Shown here piece by piece: positions 11,781 through 23,425 of a DNA stretch of 64,000 nucleotides; position 1 is the first letter of the stretch; each line of letters opens with the position of its first letter. The stretch is from contig CM075760.1 in NCBI GenBank assembly GCA_037974335.1, forward strand, positions 28,286,402-28,350,401. The letters are read 5' to 3'. The notes beneath the pieces were generated by a model. That model was not told where the DNA came from, made no database searches, and was given only the letters and a program-made list of their open reading frames with translations. The translations under genes were made by a program, and so were the position numbers. The stretch comes from Prionace glauca (Eukaryota > Chordata > Chondrichthyes > Carcharhiniformes > Carcharhinidae).

Positions 11781-12568
11781 AATTGTACCTGTCCGTTGCT
11801 GAATTATGCAGATGAAGTGGTGTACGGCAGGAATCTGTCTGGGGCCTCAATTATTTACAATATTCATTAAGGGCTTAGATTATGGGACAAAGAGTCAAAT
11901 ATCCAAATGATCAAGATATAATTTGTAGAAGGGACAACGCTAAATTTAATGGATGCCAAATAGGATTTGGGGTTCGGCACATAGTTTCTTAAAATGTCAC
12001 GATCTGCTGCAGAAAATAATCATTAAGACCAATGGAATGCCTCCCTCTATATCCAAAGGACTGGGGGATACGGAGGCAGATGTTGTGCTCCAATTGTGCA
12101 CAATCCTTGTTCCACCCCAATTAGAGTACTGTGAGCAAGTATGGGCAACATATCTTTGGAAAAATGTTGACTCTGGACGGAGTTCAACGCAAGTTGCGAG
12201 GAGAGATTAGACGAATTTAGACATTTTTCTCTCGAATTCAGAAGATTGAGGGCTGTTCTGATAGAAACCTATGAAATACCTACAGGGAAGGATTGTTTCA
12301 ATTAATTGAAGGTTCGTGGTTAAAAGGCCATAGTTGAAAAAAATAGGGAAAGGCCTTTCAGGAGAGTTGATAGAAAACATTCGTACATGTCGAGAAAGGT
12401 GAATGATTGGAACTCTCTTCGGCAATTGCCGGTGGGAGCTGGTACAATTGTTACATATAAGTCTGAGGTCTTCTTTAATTGAACAGGTGTATCAATAGAT
12501 ATGGACTTAGCGAAGCCAAAATGGATTCAGCCACAGATCAGCCATGATCTTATTAAATAAGATCATGG
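11781..12568 (+). mobile_element. decayed CR1-type LINE 3' part (left half)
   Basis: Phrases follow the CR1 end: TCTGTCTGGGGCCTCA (RT GSVLGP region), a PQLEYCEQVWATYLWK-like stretch at 12115-12165, then the CR1 3' trailer GCCACAGATCAGCCATGATC at 12530. The trailer is interrupted at about 12555-12568 by a SINE and resumes after it at about 12906. Confidence 0.75.
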
Positions 12569-12905
12569 CGGCACGGTAGCACAGTGGTTAGCACTGCTGC
12601 TTCACAGCTCCAGGGTCCTGGGTTCGATTCCCGGCTCGGGTCACTGCCTGTGTGGAGTTTGCACATTCTCCTCGTGTCTGCGTGGGTTTTCTCCAGGTGC
12701 TCCGGTTTCCTCCCACAGTCCAAAGATGTGCAGATTAGGTTCATTGGCTATGCTAAAATTGCCCCTTAGTGTCCTGGGATGTGTAGGTTAGAGGGATTAG
12801 CAGGTAAATGTGTAGGGATATGGGGATAGGGTCTGGGTGGGATTGTGTTCGGTGCAGACTCGATGGGCCGAAGGGCCTGTTTCTGCACTGTAGGGTTCTA
12901 TGTTT
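12569..12905 (+). mobile_element. complete tRNA-derived SINE
   Basis: A tRNA-like head with box A region (GGTAGCACAGTGGTTAGCAC) and box B (GGTTCGATTCC), followed by the conserved body (TGTGTGGAGTTTGCACATTC, TCCTCCCACAGTCCAAAGAT, CCTTAGTGTCCTGGGATG) and the tail (GCAGACTCGATGGGCCGAAG, CACTGTAGGGTTCTATG). It sits inside an older CR1 trailer; a short TAAAT on both sides may be the target duplication. This is the best reference copy of the family in the window. Confidence 0.93.
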
Positions 12906-12965
12906 GTAAATGGTGGGGCCAGTTCGAGGACCTGAGTGGCCTACGCCTGTGGTTATGTTCCGATG
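12906..12965 (+). mobile_element. right half of the interrupted CR1 trailer
   Basis: AATGGTGGGGCCAGTTCGAG and GAGTGGCCTACGCC continue the CR1 3' trailer that stops at the SINE. Confidence 0.65.
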
Positions 12966-13194
12966 TTGCCAGGGCAGTATCAGATGAAAATGGCTCAATC
13001 CGTGGGAATGTATTTTTGTTGATTTTGGTTAAAAGGAGGGATGTTGCCCAGGGAGCTATTGGAGACCACAGGACCTTTAACGTCCACCTCAGCAAACTTG
13101 GCGTTAGGGAAAATGTTCCTCATTCCATTTGAAATTTAGTTGGGTCTCTGAAGGCTCCCAGGAAGCCAAGATGTAGTTTTAAGTTAAAAGAAAA

Positions 13195-13218
13195 CGTGTG
13201 TGTGTGTGTGTGTGTGTG
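13195..13218. repeat. short (TG)n microsatellite
   Basis: Twelve TG dinucleotides in a row. Confidence 0.95.
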
Positions 13219-13369
13219 AAAGGGAAACAATTTGTGGGGAAGAATGGGAACGACAGAATATATGTGTGTGCGTCTTTGTGTGTTGTCTGATAAATTTCAT
13301 ATAATTTACAAATCAACATCACAATTAAAACCGGCATCCTTCCATTTCCAATAGAAAAGTTAGAATCAC

Positions 13370-16300
13370 AGTAAACACATGTCCACGGTCGGCAAGTGGG
13401 AGGCTTTCAAGGGAAAACTGAAAAGGTTGCAGGAAAGACATGTCCCGGTTAAGAGGAAGGATAGGAAAGGTAGGATTAGAGAGCTGTGGATTGCAGGGGA
13501 TATTGAGGACTTGGTCAGGAAGAAGAGGGAGGCATATGTTAGGTCTAAGCAACTGGGAACGGGAAGAGCACTGGAGGAATATAGAGAGAGCAGGAGGGAG
13601 CTCAAAAGGGGAGTTAGAAGGGGGAAAGGGGGCATAAAATGGCTTTGGCGGATAGGATTAAGGGAAATCCAAAGGCATTTTACTCTTATATCAGGAACAA
13701 CAGGGTGGTTAGAGGGAAAATCGGCCCTCTGAGGGACAAAGGAGGGGAACTGTGCATAGAGTCTGAAGGAATGGGGGAGATCCTGAATGAATACTTTGCG
13801 TCGGTATTCACGAAGGAGAGGGGCTTGGTGTCTTGTACTGTCTTGGAGGGAGCTGTAGACCAGTTGAAGGAAATATCCATTACGAGAGAAGAAGTGCTAG
13901 GGTTTTTAGGCAGCATAAAAACTGATAAAACTCCGGGGCCTGATGGCAATTATCCCAGGCTGCTTAGGGAGATGAGAGATGAAATTGCTAGGCCTCTGAC
14001 GCAAATCTTTGTCTCTTCTTTGGACACAGGTGAGGTCCCAGAGGACTGGAGGATAGATAATGTGGTACCGTTGTTTAAAAAGGGCAGTCGGGATAACCCT
14101 GGTAATTATAGGCAGTGGTAGGAAAGTTGTTGGAATAAATTCTTAGGGATAGGATGTATCAGCATGTGGAGGGTTGCGATCTGATTAGGGATACGCAGCA
14201 TGGCTTTGTTAAGGGGAGGTCTTGCCTTACGAGTCTGGTAGAATGTTTTGAGGAGGTGACAAAAACGGTTGCCGAAGGACAAGCCGTTGATGTCGTCTAT
14301 ATGGATTTCAGTAAGGCGTTTGACAAAGTCCCTCATGGTGGGTTGGTTGAAAAGGTTAAGGCTCATGGGATACAGGGAAAAGTATCTAGATGGGTTGAAA
14401 ACTGGCTAGTTAACAGGAGACAGAGAGTAGTAGTGGATGGGTCCTTTTCTAGCTGGAGGTCTGTCACCAGTAGTGTGCCACAGGGCTCAGTACTGGGACC
14501 TCTTCTATTCGTAATATATATAAATGTCTTGGAACAGGGCGTACATGGTGTGATCAGCAAATTTGCAGATGACACAAAGATGGCAGGATTGGCGGGCAGT
14601 GAGCAGCAGTGTCTGGCAATACAGCAGGATATAGATAGGCTGGTATATTGGGCAGATAAATAGATGGAATTTAATCCTGATAAATGCGAGGTGATGCATT
14701 TTGGAAGGAATAATGTAGAGGGGAGTTACATGATAAAGGGTAGACCTATTAAGTGTATAGAAATGCAGAGGGACCTGGGAGTGCAAGTTCACAAGTCTTT
14801 GAAGGTGGCAACTCAGGCGAAGAAAGCTTAAGGTATGCTAGCCTTTATAGGAAGGGTTATAGAATATAAGAGTTGGCGTCCAATGCTACAGTTGTACAGA
14901 ACTGGTGGTGGAGGCAGGCACGTTGGAGTTGTTTAAGGTTTACTTAGATAAACACATGAGCGAAGCAGGGATGGACGGTTATAGTAGATGGTATTAAAAA
15001 CGGTTAGAGCCTCGGGACGACACTGGAAATGTAGTATTACATGTTAATGTTTTGTCTCTTTTAATCCACAGGTGTCGATCCACCTTGTTGTCAAACGAGG
15101 GACATGCACACGGTGGGTCGTGCGTGGGCTGCTCTTGGAGGTTTCGAGAGTGGCCTAGTACTTTGTGTTGTTGTGTGTGCTTAATCCTGGACCAGCAGAC
15201 GGGCAGCACAACAGCTCAGTGACTATCACTGCTCGCTGTGCAGATACATGGATTTGGGCCTGTGTCTGTGGGAGTTTGCGCATTCTCCCTGTGGATGCGT
15301 GGATTTCCTCCGGGTGCTCCGGTTTCCTCCCACACCCCAAAGATACGCTCTTAGGCTGATTGGTGTATCAAATTGACCCTACACTATTCTCCCCTGAATC
15401 TGGCTACATTAGGGGTACCATTCGCATACACACGGGACAGGGTAGGTGTGGGAAAATGCTTTGTTGAAATGGCGGCGCAGGCTCGTTGGGCCGAAGGGCC
15501 TGTTTCCCGTGCTGGGTTGTTCCTTGTTCTTCTTTGTTCCAGAACGTTGGTTAGACCGCATTTGGAGTACTGCGTCCAGTTCTGGTCACCTGACTACAGG
15601 AAGGACGTGGAAACCCTGGAGAGAGCGCAGAGGAGGTTTACCAGGATGCTGCCTGGTATGGAAGGACTGGGTTCTGAGGAAAGATTTGGTAAACTGGGGC
15701 TGTTTTCCTTAGAAAGACGGAGATTGAGGGTGGATCTAATAGAGGTGTATAAAACCAAGAAGGGTATAGATAGAGTAAACAGTGGCAAGCTTTTTCCAAG
15801 ATTGGAGACAAATATCACGAGGGGACAATGACTTAAGGTGAGGGATTTGGATGCTAGAGGGAGGTTTTTCACACAGTGGGTCGTGGGGGTATGGAATTCA
15901 CTGCCAAGTAAGGTGGTGGAGGCAGGCACGCTGGACTTGTTTAAGGTTTACTTAGATAGACACATGAGCAAATTAGGGATGGAGGGTTATAGGAGATGGT
16001 TTTAATAAGGATCAGAGCCTCAGGACGTTCCTGGAAATCTAATGCTACATGTGTTGATATTTTTCTCTTTTACTCTGCATGTGCGTCGGTCCACCTTGTT
16101 GTCAAACGAGGGGCATGCACACGGTGGGTCATGCGTGGGCTGCTCTTGGATGTTTCGAGAGTGGCCTAGTACTTTGCGTCGTTTGTGTCTGCTTCAAAAT
16201 GGACCAGCAGATGGGCACCACAACAGCTCAGTGACTATCACCGTTAGATGTCCAGATACATGGATTTGGGCCAGTGTCTGTGGGAAACTGCACATTCTCC

Positions 16301-16562
16301 CTGTGGTTGCGTGGGTTTTCTCCGGGTGTCCCGGTTTCCTCCCACACCCCAAAGAAGTGCTATTAGGCTGACTGGTGTAACAAATTGGCCCTAAATTATT
16401 CTCCCCTTAATCTGGTTTCCAATGGGGGTAACATAAGCATAGACATGGGTCAAGGGTGGAGGAGGAAAAACACATTGTGAAGATGGTGGCGCGGGCTCGT
16501 TGGGCCGAAGGGCCTGTTTCCCGTGCTGTGTTGTTGTTTGATCTTTGTTCTATTCATTTTAG
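13370..16562 (+). mobile_element. second CR1-like LINE family, 5'-truncated, with internal duplication
   Basis: RT blocks are split over several frames: KTDKTPGPDGNYPRLLREM (near 13915-13970), NVVPLFKKGSRD, QHGFVKGRSCLTSLVE, VYMDFSKAFDKVPH (14295 on), SVPQGSVLGPLLF, and SKFADDTKMAG (about 14552-14585). Interruptions include a frame change near 13620-13640 and stops at 14119-14121 and 14661-14663. After the RT the 3' part is present twice. The first copy (about 14905-15540) and second (about 15912-16562) share the AGGCAGGCACG region, a CCACCTTGTTGTCAAACGAG block, a SINE-like CTCCGGTTTCCTCCCACACC block and a GGGCCGAAGGGCCTGTTTCC end. The first copy lacks the segment between TTGTACAGAA and GGTGGTGGAGG that the second retains (15540-15911). 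Confidence 0.85.
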
Positions 16563-16819
16563 CTTGGTGTCTTTTCTTCATATTTCACATTTGTTGATGA
16601 CTGAGGAGGTCAATTTTTGAGTGGTTGATTCAAACCTAAGTGTTGTCCATGAGGCTCTCAGTTGTGCTGTAAATTGTCCTTTTCTGTGTCATAAATGAGA
16701 CCGAGAATTTTTTGATGGAGAGCTTAGTTCCCCCAAATGTTGTAGTCTCTGACCTGATGTTAGTGTCGAATGTCTCACTGAGATTCATCCATGTATGAGT
16801 ATGATATGTATATCATATC
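16563..16819. other. no gene; short AT hairpin at LINE insertion point
   Basis: Unique-looking spacer. A perfect 7-bp inverted repeat (ATGATAT, 2-nt loop, ATATCAT) at 16801-16816 lies directly before the truncated CR1 copy. Confidence 0.5.
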
Positions 16820-19001
16820 AGAGTGATCATTGTATGGTGGAGTTTCTGGTGCAGATGGAGGAGGAGAAAGTGGGTTCCCAGACACGCGTCCTTTGTTTGA
16901 ATAGAGGGGAGTATGGTAGGATGAGAGAAGAATTGGCGAATGTGGACTGGGGGAACGCGTTGGAAGGTAGGTCTGCTGAGGAGCAGTGGAGGATCTTTAA
17001 GGAGATCTTTCTTGGTGCTCAGCAGAAATTTATTCCGATGGTTAAAAAGGACAGTAGGAGGAGAGGTAATAAGCCGTGGATAACGAAGGAGGTGAAGGAA
17101 AGTGTTAAATTAAAAGCGGAGGAGTTTAGAGTAGCTAAGAGCAGTGGGCGAGAAGAGGATTGGGAAAGGTTTAAATGTCAACAAAGATTGACAAAGAAAT
17201 TGATAAAGGAGGGTAGGAGAAGCTATGAGGCTGGGCTAGCACTTAATATAAAAAAGGATAGCAAGAGTTTTTATAAATATATAAAAAGGAAGAGGCTGGC
17301 TAGGGTAAACGTTGGTCCTTTAGAGGATGAGAAAGGGGAGCTAGTGGTAGGGGATAGGAATATGGCTAAGGTCTTGAATAACTTCTTTGTTTCTGTCTTC
17401 ACGGAGGAGGACGTGAATAATTTGCCGGGTGTTAGCGATGGAAAGGTGGTAGGAATGGAGGGTCTTAATGACATTACTGTTACGAGAGAGGTGGTGCTCG
17501 ACAGACTGGAGGGGCTGATTGTGGACAAGTCCCCAGGACCGGATGGAATGCATCCGAGGGTTCTGAAAGAAATGGCGGAGGTGATAGTGGATGCCTTGGT
17601 GGTTATTTTCCAGACGTCGCTGGATTCCGGGGAAGTGCCGGAAGATTGGAAAACGGCTAATGTTATGCCGTTGTTTAAGAAGGGTGCCAGGCAAAAGGCG
17701 GGGAATTATAGGCCGGTTAGTTTAACGTCTGTGGTAGGTAAAATGTTAGAATCCGTCATTAAGGAGGAAATAGCGAGGCATATTGAGGGGAATTGCTTGA
17801 TAGGGCGGACGCAACACGGTTTCATTAAAGGGAAGTCGTATCTGACAAATTTACTGGAGTTCTATGAGGATGTGTCTAGGGCAGTGGATGGAGGAGAGCC
17901 GGTGGATGTGGTCTTTCTGGATTTTCAGAAGGCGTTTGACAAGGTACCTCACAAGAGGTTATTGCAGAAGGTCAGGGGACATGGAGTTGGGGGTAGGGTG
18001 TTAGCGTGGATAGAGGATTGGTTGTCAAATAGGAGGCAGAGAGTGGGGGTCAATGGATGCTATTCGGATTGGCGGTTGGTGACTAGTGGGGTGCCCCAGG
18101 GGTCGGTGCTGGGGCCTCAGCTATTTACCATTTATATAGATGATCTGGAGGAGGGAACCGAGTGCAGGGTGTCGAAATTTGCTGATGACACCAAGATTGG
18201 GGGAAAGGCAAATTGTGAGGAGGGTGTGGAGAGTCTGCAGAAGGATCTCGATAGGCTGGGCGAATGGGCCAGGAAATGGCAAATGGAATTTAATGTTGGC
18301 AAGTGTGAGGTGGTCCACTTTGGTAGGAGGAATGGTAGGAAGGACTATTACTTACGGGGCGAAAAACTGCAGCAGGCGACGGTGCAGAGGGACCTCGGGG
18401 TCCTTGTGCATGAGTCGCAAAAACCCAGCTTGCAGGTGCAGCAGGTGGTCAGGAAGGCGAATGGGATGCTGGCCTTCATAGCGAGGGGGATTGAATATAA
18501 AAGTAGGGAGGTCTTGCTGCAGCTTATAGGGCATTGGTGAGGCCGCAGCTGGAGTACTGTGTGCAGTTTTGGGCGCCGCACCTGCGCAAGGATATTTTGG
18601 CCCTGGAGGGAGTGCAGAGGAGGTTTACTCGGCTGATACCGGAGTTGAGGGGATTGAGCTATGAGGAGAGGCTGAATAAACTAGGCTTGTACTCGTTAGA
18701 GTTTAGAAGAATGAGGGGAGATCTCATTGAGACGTATAAGATGATGAATGGGATGGAGAGACTGTTCCCGCTCAAAAAAGACAGTAGGACTAGGGGGCAC
18801 AGCCTCAAGATAAAGGGGGGGCGGTTTAGAACAGAGTTGAGGAGGAACTTCTTCACTCAAAGGGTGGTGAATCTCTGGAATTCTCTGCCCGTTGAAGTGG
18901 TGGAGGCTGCCTCGCTAAATATTTTTAAGAAACGGGTTGATGGGTTTTTGATAAGAGGAGGGATTAAGGGTTATGGGGAGAGGGCGGGAAGGTGGAACTG
19001 A
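16820..19001 (+). pseudogene. CR1 ORF2 (RT part) of copy 2, one frameshift
   Basis: The frame starts inside the endonuclease end (SDHCMVEFLV) and runs through the whole RT: SPGPDGMHP, NYRPVSLTSV, QHGFIKGKS, FLDFQKAFDKVPH, GVPQGSVLGP, KFADDTKIGG. It carries none of the stop codons of copy 1. A single-base deletion near 18525 (CTGCAGCTTATAGG where copy 1 has CTGCAGCTGTATAGG) shifts the last ~155 codons into another frame, which ends at 19001. Confidence 0.93.
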
Positions 19002-19112
19002 GTCACGACAGATCAGCCATGATCTTATTGAATGGCGGGGCAGGCTCGACCGGCCAGATGGCCTACTCCTGCTCCTATTTCTTATGTTCTTATGTTCTTA
19101 TGTTCTTATGTC
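16820..19112 (+). mobile_element. CR1-type LINE, 5'-truncated young copy (copy 2)
   Basis: Nearly identical to copy 1 from its position 2993 to the 3' microsatellite. Truncated at the end of the endonuclease domain, as expected from incomplete target-primed reverse transcription. It ends in the same CTTATGTT-type tail, here with one more unit. It lacks 15 bp relative to copy 1 near 18750 (in frame). Confidence 0.95.
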
Positions 19113-19439
19113 CCAACATAAACAAAACACTGCGCTTCAGGTTAATCCCGGTCTTCAAGCAGATGAGTAACAAAATTGTCATCCTATCAAAGGCCTGTCC
19201 CGTAATGTTATGATTGAGATACACCTACAGATGTTGCCGTCTCTTCTTCTTCCTTGTCTTTGGATAGTGTGATGTTTCTGAATCATGAATCTCCTGTGGA
19301 ACGGAACCTATCTTCTGGCAGAGAAAGAGGTGGTAAGTGTTCAGAAAGTTGATATTTATTTTCATCAATTGCCATCCATTTACAAAGATACCCAATTGCG
19401 TTCATTAGTTATCATCCATTCATAAATATTGCCATGTTG
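19113..19439. other. no gene; left edge of a segmental duplication
   Basis: From about 19340 the sequence (TATTTTCATCAATTGCCATC region) is related to 27975-28010 (TATTTTCACCAATTACCATC), marking the start of the duplicated flank described under findings. No exon was seen. Confidence 0.5.
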
Positions 19440-20190
19440 ATGTTTTAATTTAAGGGATATGGACGTTGCTTGCCTAGTCAGTATTTGTTGCCTATTCCTC
19501 ACTGCCTTTAGTAAACTGGTGGTAAGCTACTTTCTTGAATTGCTGCACACCCTGTGGTGTAGATACCCATACGGTCCTGTTACACAGGGAGTTCTAGGAT
19601 CTCGGTCCCGTGACAGTGATGGAAGGATGATATATTTCCACATCAGGTATATGACTAACTTGGAGGGGAATTTATAGGTGGTATTCCCTGGTAATTGTTA
19701 CCTCTGTCCTTGCAAATAGCAACCCACCGTGTGGCTGCCGAAGGAGCCTTGGTGAGGTTCGGAAGTGAAACTTGTAGATGGTACATAATGATGCTCTGTG
19801 TGGTGAAGGAAGTGAGCATTTGTAAATGTTATTCCTGTCAAGCCGGCTGCTTTGGCCTGAATGGGATGAAGATTTTTGAATGTTGTTTGAGCTGTACTTA
19901 TTCAAGTAAGTGGAGACAACTCTTTTTGTCTCCTAACATGTGTCGTGCAGCTGGCGCACAGGTTTGGGGAGTTAGGAGGCGGGTTACTCACAGCAGGCTG
20001 AGTTGATATTCCAGCTGGAGCATGTATATACCCAGCTAACACAGCGATTAGCCAATGGTAACCTCGAAGATGTTGATAGTTGTTGATTCAGTGTTGCAAT
20101 ATCATTGAGTGACAAGGGACAACGGTCAGACTCCCCCTTTTTGGAGATGGTCATCGCCTGACGCCAATATTACCAATAATTGTCCACTCA
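19440..20190 (-). mobile_element. antisense non-LTR LINE remnant (3' part)
   Basis: Same family and orientation as 10282-11400. Plus-strand landmarks are TATTTGTTGCCTATTCC, GGAGCCTTGGTGAGGTTCGG, CTTGTAGATGGTACATAATG, GTTTGGGGAGTTAGGAGGCG, GGTAACCTCGAAGATGTTGA and GGAGATGGTCATCGCCTGA. Decayed; the short open frames across it are not genes. Confidence 0.65.
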
Positions 20191-20261
20191 CAAAAATAAA
20201 TAGGAAAAATTCACAAAAGTAAATAAATAAAAAATAAATAAATCCTCAAAAATAAATAATA
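20191..20261. repeat. AAATA-rich simple repeat
   Basis: Repeated AAATAAATA units, a typical A-rich junction between two repeats. Confidence 0.8.
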
Positions 20262-20829
20262 GTAGGAGGCATTACTATTTAAAGGGCGAAACGCTGCAGC
20301 ATGCTACGGAGCAGAGGGACCAGGGGGTTCTTGTGCATGAGTCGCAAAAACCCAGTCTGCAGGTGCAGCAGGTGGTCAGGAAGGCAAATGTGATGTTGGC
20401 CTTCATAGCGAGGGGGATTAAATATAAAAGAAGGGGGGTATTGCTGCAATTGTATAGGGTACTGGTGAGGCCACAGCTGGAGTACTGTGTGCAGTTTTGG
20501 TCGCCGCACTTGTGCAAGGATATTTTGGCCTTGGAGGGAATGCAGAGGAGGTTCACTAGGCTGATACCAGAGATGAGGGGGTTGGATTATGAAGAGAGGC
20601 TGAATAGACTGGGTTTGTACTCATTGGAGTTTAGAAGGATGAGGGGGGATCTTACAGAGACGTATGAGATAATGAAGGGGATGGATAGGGGAGAAGTAGA
20701 GAGATTCTTCCCGCTCAAAAAGGACAGCAGGACTAGAGGGCACAGCCTCAAGATAAGGAGGGGGGCGGCAGTTTAGAATGGAGTTGAGGAAGAACTTCTT
20801 CACTCAAAGGGTGGTGAATCTCTGGAATT
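20262..20829 (+). mobile_element. older CR1 3'-end fragment
   Basis: Corresponds to copy 1 from about 4500 to 5067, more diverged than copy 2. The frame 20333-20776 reads like the ORF2 C-terminal part (KPSLQVQQVVRKANVMLAF, LVRPQLEYCVQFWSPHL). It stops inside the GGTGAATCTCTGGAATT region without the usual trailer. Confidence 0.88.
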
Positions 20830-20837
20830 AAATTGAA

Positions 20838-20960
20838 TTAAATTGAGATTAAATCCGACCATGGCAGCTGGTGGAATTTGAATTCAATCAATAAATCTTG
20901 ATTCATACTGATAGCGACGAGATAACCCTCTGATTCCCCAATGAAGGACATCTGCCATCC
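20838..20960 (+). mobile_element. SINE-like fragment (common elasmobranch repeat)
   Basis: Contains CCATGGCAGCTGGTGGAATT, TGAATTCAATCAATAAATCT and GACATCTGCCATCCCTAC, phrases of a common shark interspersed repeat. The homologous position in the other copy of the duplication is about 29790-29955. Confidence 0.7.
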
Positions 20961-22397
20961 CTACTTGGCCTCAGCAAGGTGTATCTCAAGATGGACCGCC
21001 ATATATATAACTGGGCAATACCACACCACTCAGCTGAAATGGAATTAAATACCGGAAATAAATGTTGTTCTTTCCAGGGACCCCCACGTCCCGTGGAAGA
21101 ATAAAGTGAAATAAAACACCAGCCTACATATTTATGCAGTACAAGACATATCACCTCTCTGAATCAACTCTCACAATCTGCCTGTATTTATTTCTATCCA
21201 TCCATCACAGTGTATTGTTGGGTTGGAGAGATCATCATTGTTACTAACAAGGTGCCAGAGAATCTGGGTAGCTTTTTTTTCCAGTGAAATGGGAAGCATT
21301 TATGTAGGTTTACAGCTTTAAAAAATAATAATTAAGTTGCCTCGAGTTGTTGCTGGGCAGATTTGTTTATAAATAGGCTCTATTGACAATGCTAAGAGTT
21401 TGAAGTTGGCTTGCAGCCAACTGTTCAGTACTGAGGAAACAGATCTTTGACTTACTGAACAAACACCGTCAGATGCTTCCTGTAAATATCTTGGGGTAGT
21501 TGGCAGCAGGTTGGACTGCTGCCAAATACTGCGTGGGAGAGATTAGCGCGAATATGTAAGGATAAAATGGGACTTATCCAGTTATACAATAAATGCTTGA
21601 TTCCCATAATAAAGACAGGTTTTTAAATGGTATTCCTTCCAAGCAAATATTTTAAAGGGCTGCACTGTGATTAAACAATATGGGGAACGAGGAAATTGGC
21701 CAGATGCTATTTCATTTGTCTATCTTCCAAATAAATGTCCTTCCAACAATTAAAGTTACTTTGTGAGTAACTTCATGACGTGGAAGAAAGAGATTTTGAC
21801 CTCCCCACCCCCAAAGTCCAATGAGATCAGTGCAATGGCCCCAAAATGAAAATAATTAAAAGTAAAATAAAATCATACAATTGTCTTGAAAAGCGCGGAT
21901 TCCTGGAATACTCTAAGTGTTCTGCACCTCTTTAAAAAGACAACCTCTCTTATCCCTGATCAGCACCATGTTCTGTTGTCCAGCACAATCTGATTTCGAT
22001 TATTTAACAGTCGCTCTCATAGCTGCCAATGAGTGAAGAAACGGCCTGGTTTAGTGGAAGACAAAACATTTATTTTTGTGATATTGTGCAATATGCCACA
22101 AAGTCCTAATATCCTGAGTTCCCAACACCAGTGAATGTTCTACACCCGGTGGCCAATAAAATGAGCAGCAGTGATTTGGATGTTGACAAAGAGCTTTCCT
22201 GATCACCGTGTCCATTCGGATTCTATAAATCCTCTGTCAAAGGTTGATGTCGATGTCATGTTTCCCTGTCAACTCAATTAATTATAAGTCAACCAGTTTT
22301 CTTTCAGTGTTAATTTTCACAGGATAAAGGAGCCGTTGGGGAAATCTAACGTATAATATTGCATCACATGAGGATTGTCCTTTTTGAATTAATTTGT

Positions 22398-22702
22398 GGA
22401 TGTCACAGTGGCATATATGTTTGGGCTTCTGCCTCAAAGCGCCAGGGACCCGGGTTCAACTCCCAGTTTGGGTCTGTCTGTGTGGGGTCTGCTTATTCTC
22501 CAATTGCCTGCTCATTTACTCACATTGTTCAAGGATATGCCGCTTAGGTTGATCCACGATGATGAATTGTCCAATCGTGTCAAGAGAATTAGCAGGGAAT
22601 ATAAGTGGGGTGATGGGGATAGACTTGGATGGGAATGTTGTGGGTTTGGGCCTGATAGGCCAAAAGGCCTTCTTCTGCTCTGTAATGATTCTATGACATG
22701 GG
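22398..22702 (+). mobile_element. diverged tRNA-derived SINE
   Basis: Head with CAGGGACCCGGGTTCAACTC, body and tail (GGGTTTGGGCCTGATAGGCC, TCTGTAATGATTCTATGA). Absent from the homologous right-hand copy, so it inserted after the duplication. Confidence 0.85.
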
Positions 22703-22980
22703 CACCTTTGGTTGATCAGAATTTATTGCCTACTTCTTGTCCGAGGGCAGTGAGAGCCAATCACATTGCTGTGGTTCTTGGATCACACATAGGCCAGACC
22801 AGGTAAGGACGGCAGATTCCCTTCTCTAAAATACATTAGTGAAGCAGGTAGGTTTTTACACAATCGACAATGATATCATGACCATAAGTGGATTCTTATT
22901 TCCAGATGCTTTTTTTACTGAATTTAAATCCCACCATCTGTGGTGGTGGGATTCGAAGTCGGGTCCTGAGAACATTAGTT
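22703..22980 (-). mobile_element. antisense fragment of a common shark SINE-like repeat
   Basis: The reverse-strand form of the repeat at 20838: CAATCACATTGCTGTGGTTC, CATAGGCCAGACCAGGTAAG, and a CCCACCATCTGTGGTGGTGG stretch followed by GATTCGAAGTCGGG. Confidence 0.75.
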
Positions 22981-23425
22981 AAGTTTGTGCATTAATTGCC
23001 TCGCGATAACATGACGCCATTTCTTCCCTCCTTTTTGTATCCAGTCCCAAATTACAGTGACAGCTACCCACACCTGAAATAAAATTATTCCAGCAATTAG
23101 TTACATAAATCGATAATAATTCTTCAAATGGATTATATTTTTGCTGCAATGTGCAAATCAGACTGACGTTTTTACCCCGATAAGGTAATGTCATCTTCTT
23201 TATGTCTATTCTCTTGTGAAGGGGGGTACAGAATTAAGGGACTTGATTTACAATCAAAGTGTTTTTTTCTCTATAACAGAGGCTCAAATATAATTTCACC
23301 TTTTGGAGTGGCAGAGACGTTCCAATGGATCTCACTCTTTCTGCCTCAGTGTTAGACTATCTGTTGAATATTCCAGTGTCAGCAATCAATTCACTGGGAA
23401 TAATCCTCGGTGTTTTTTGATATAT

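Larger units (their letters stand above)
20961..23330 (+). repeat. duplicated VH upstream flank (left copy)
   Basis: Diverged but collinear with 29950-32050. Paired landmarks: 21245 with 30229 (ATCATCATTGTT), 21350 with 30344 (GTTGCTGGG(C/T)AGATTTGTTT), 22060 with 31057 (AACATTTATT(T/C)TTGTGATA), and 22290 with 31255. The left copy carries extra SINEs at 22398-22980. No leader exon or TATA region like that at 31870-32014 was found in it. Confidence 0.75.

Noticed and set aside
12584-12660. Possible tRNA gene (box A and box B present)
   Set aside because: It is the head of a SINE followed by the SINE body; no cloverleaf with a plausible anticodon and acceptor stem.
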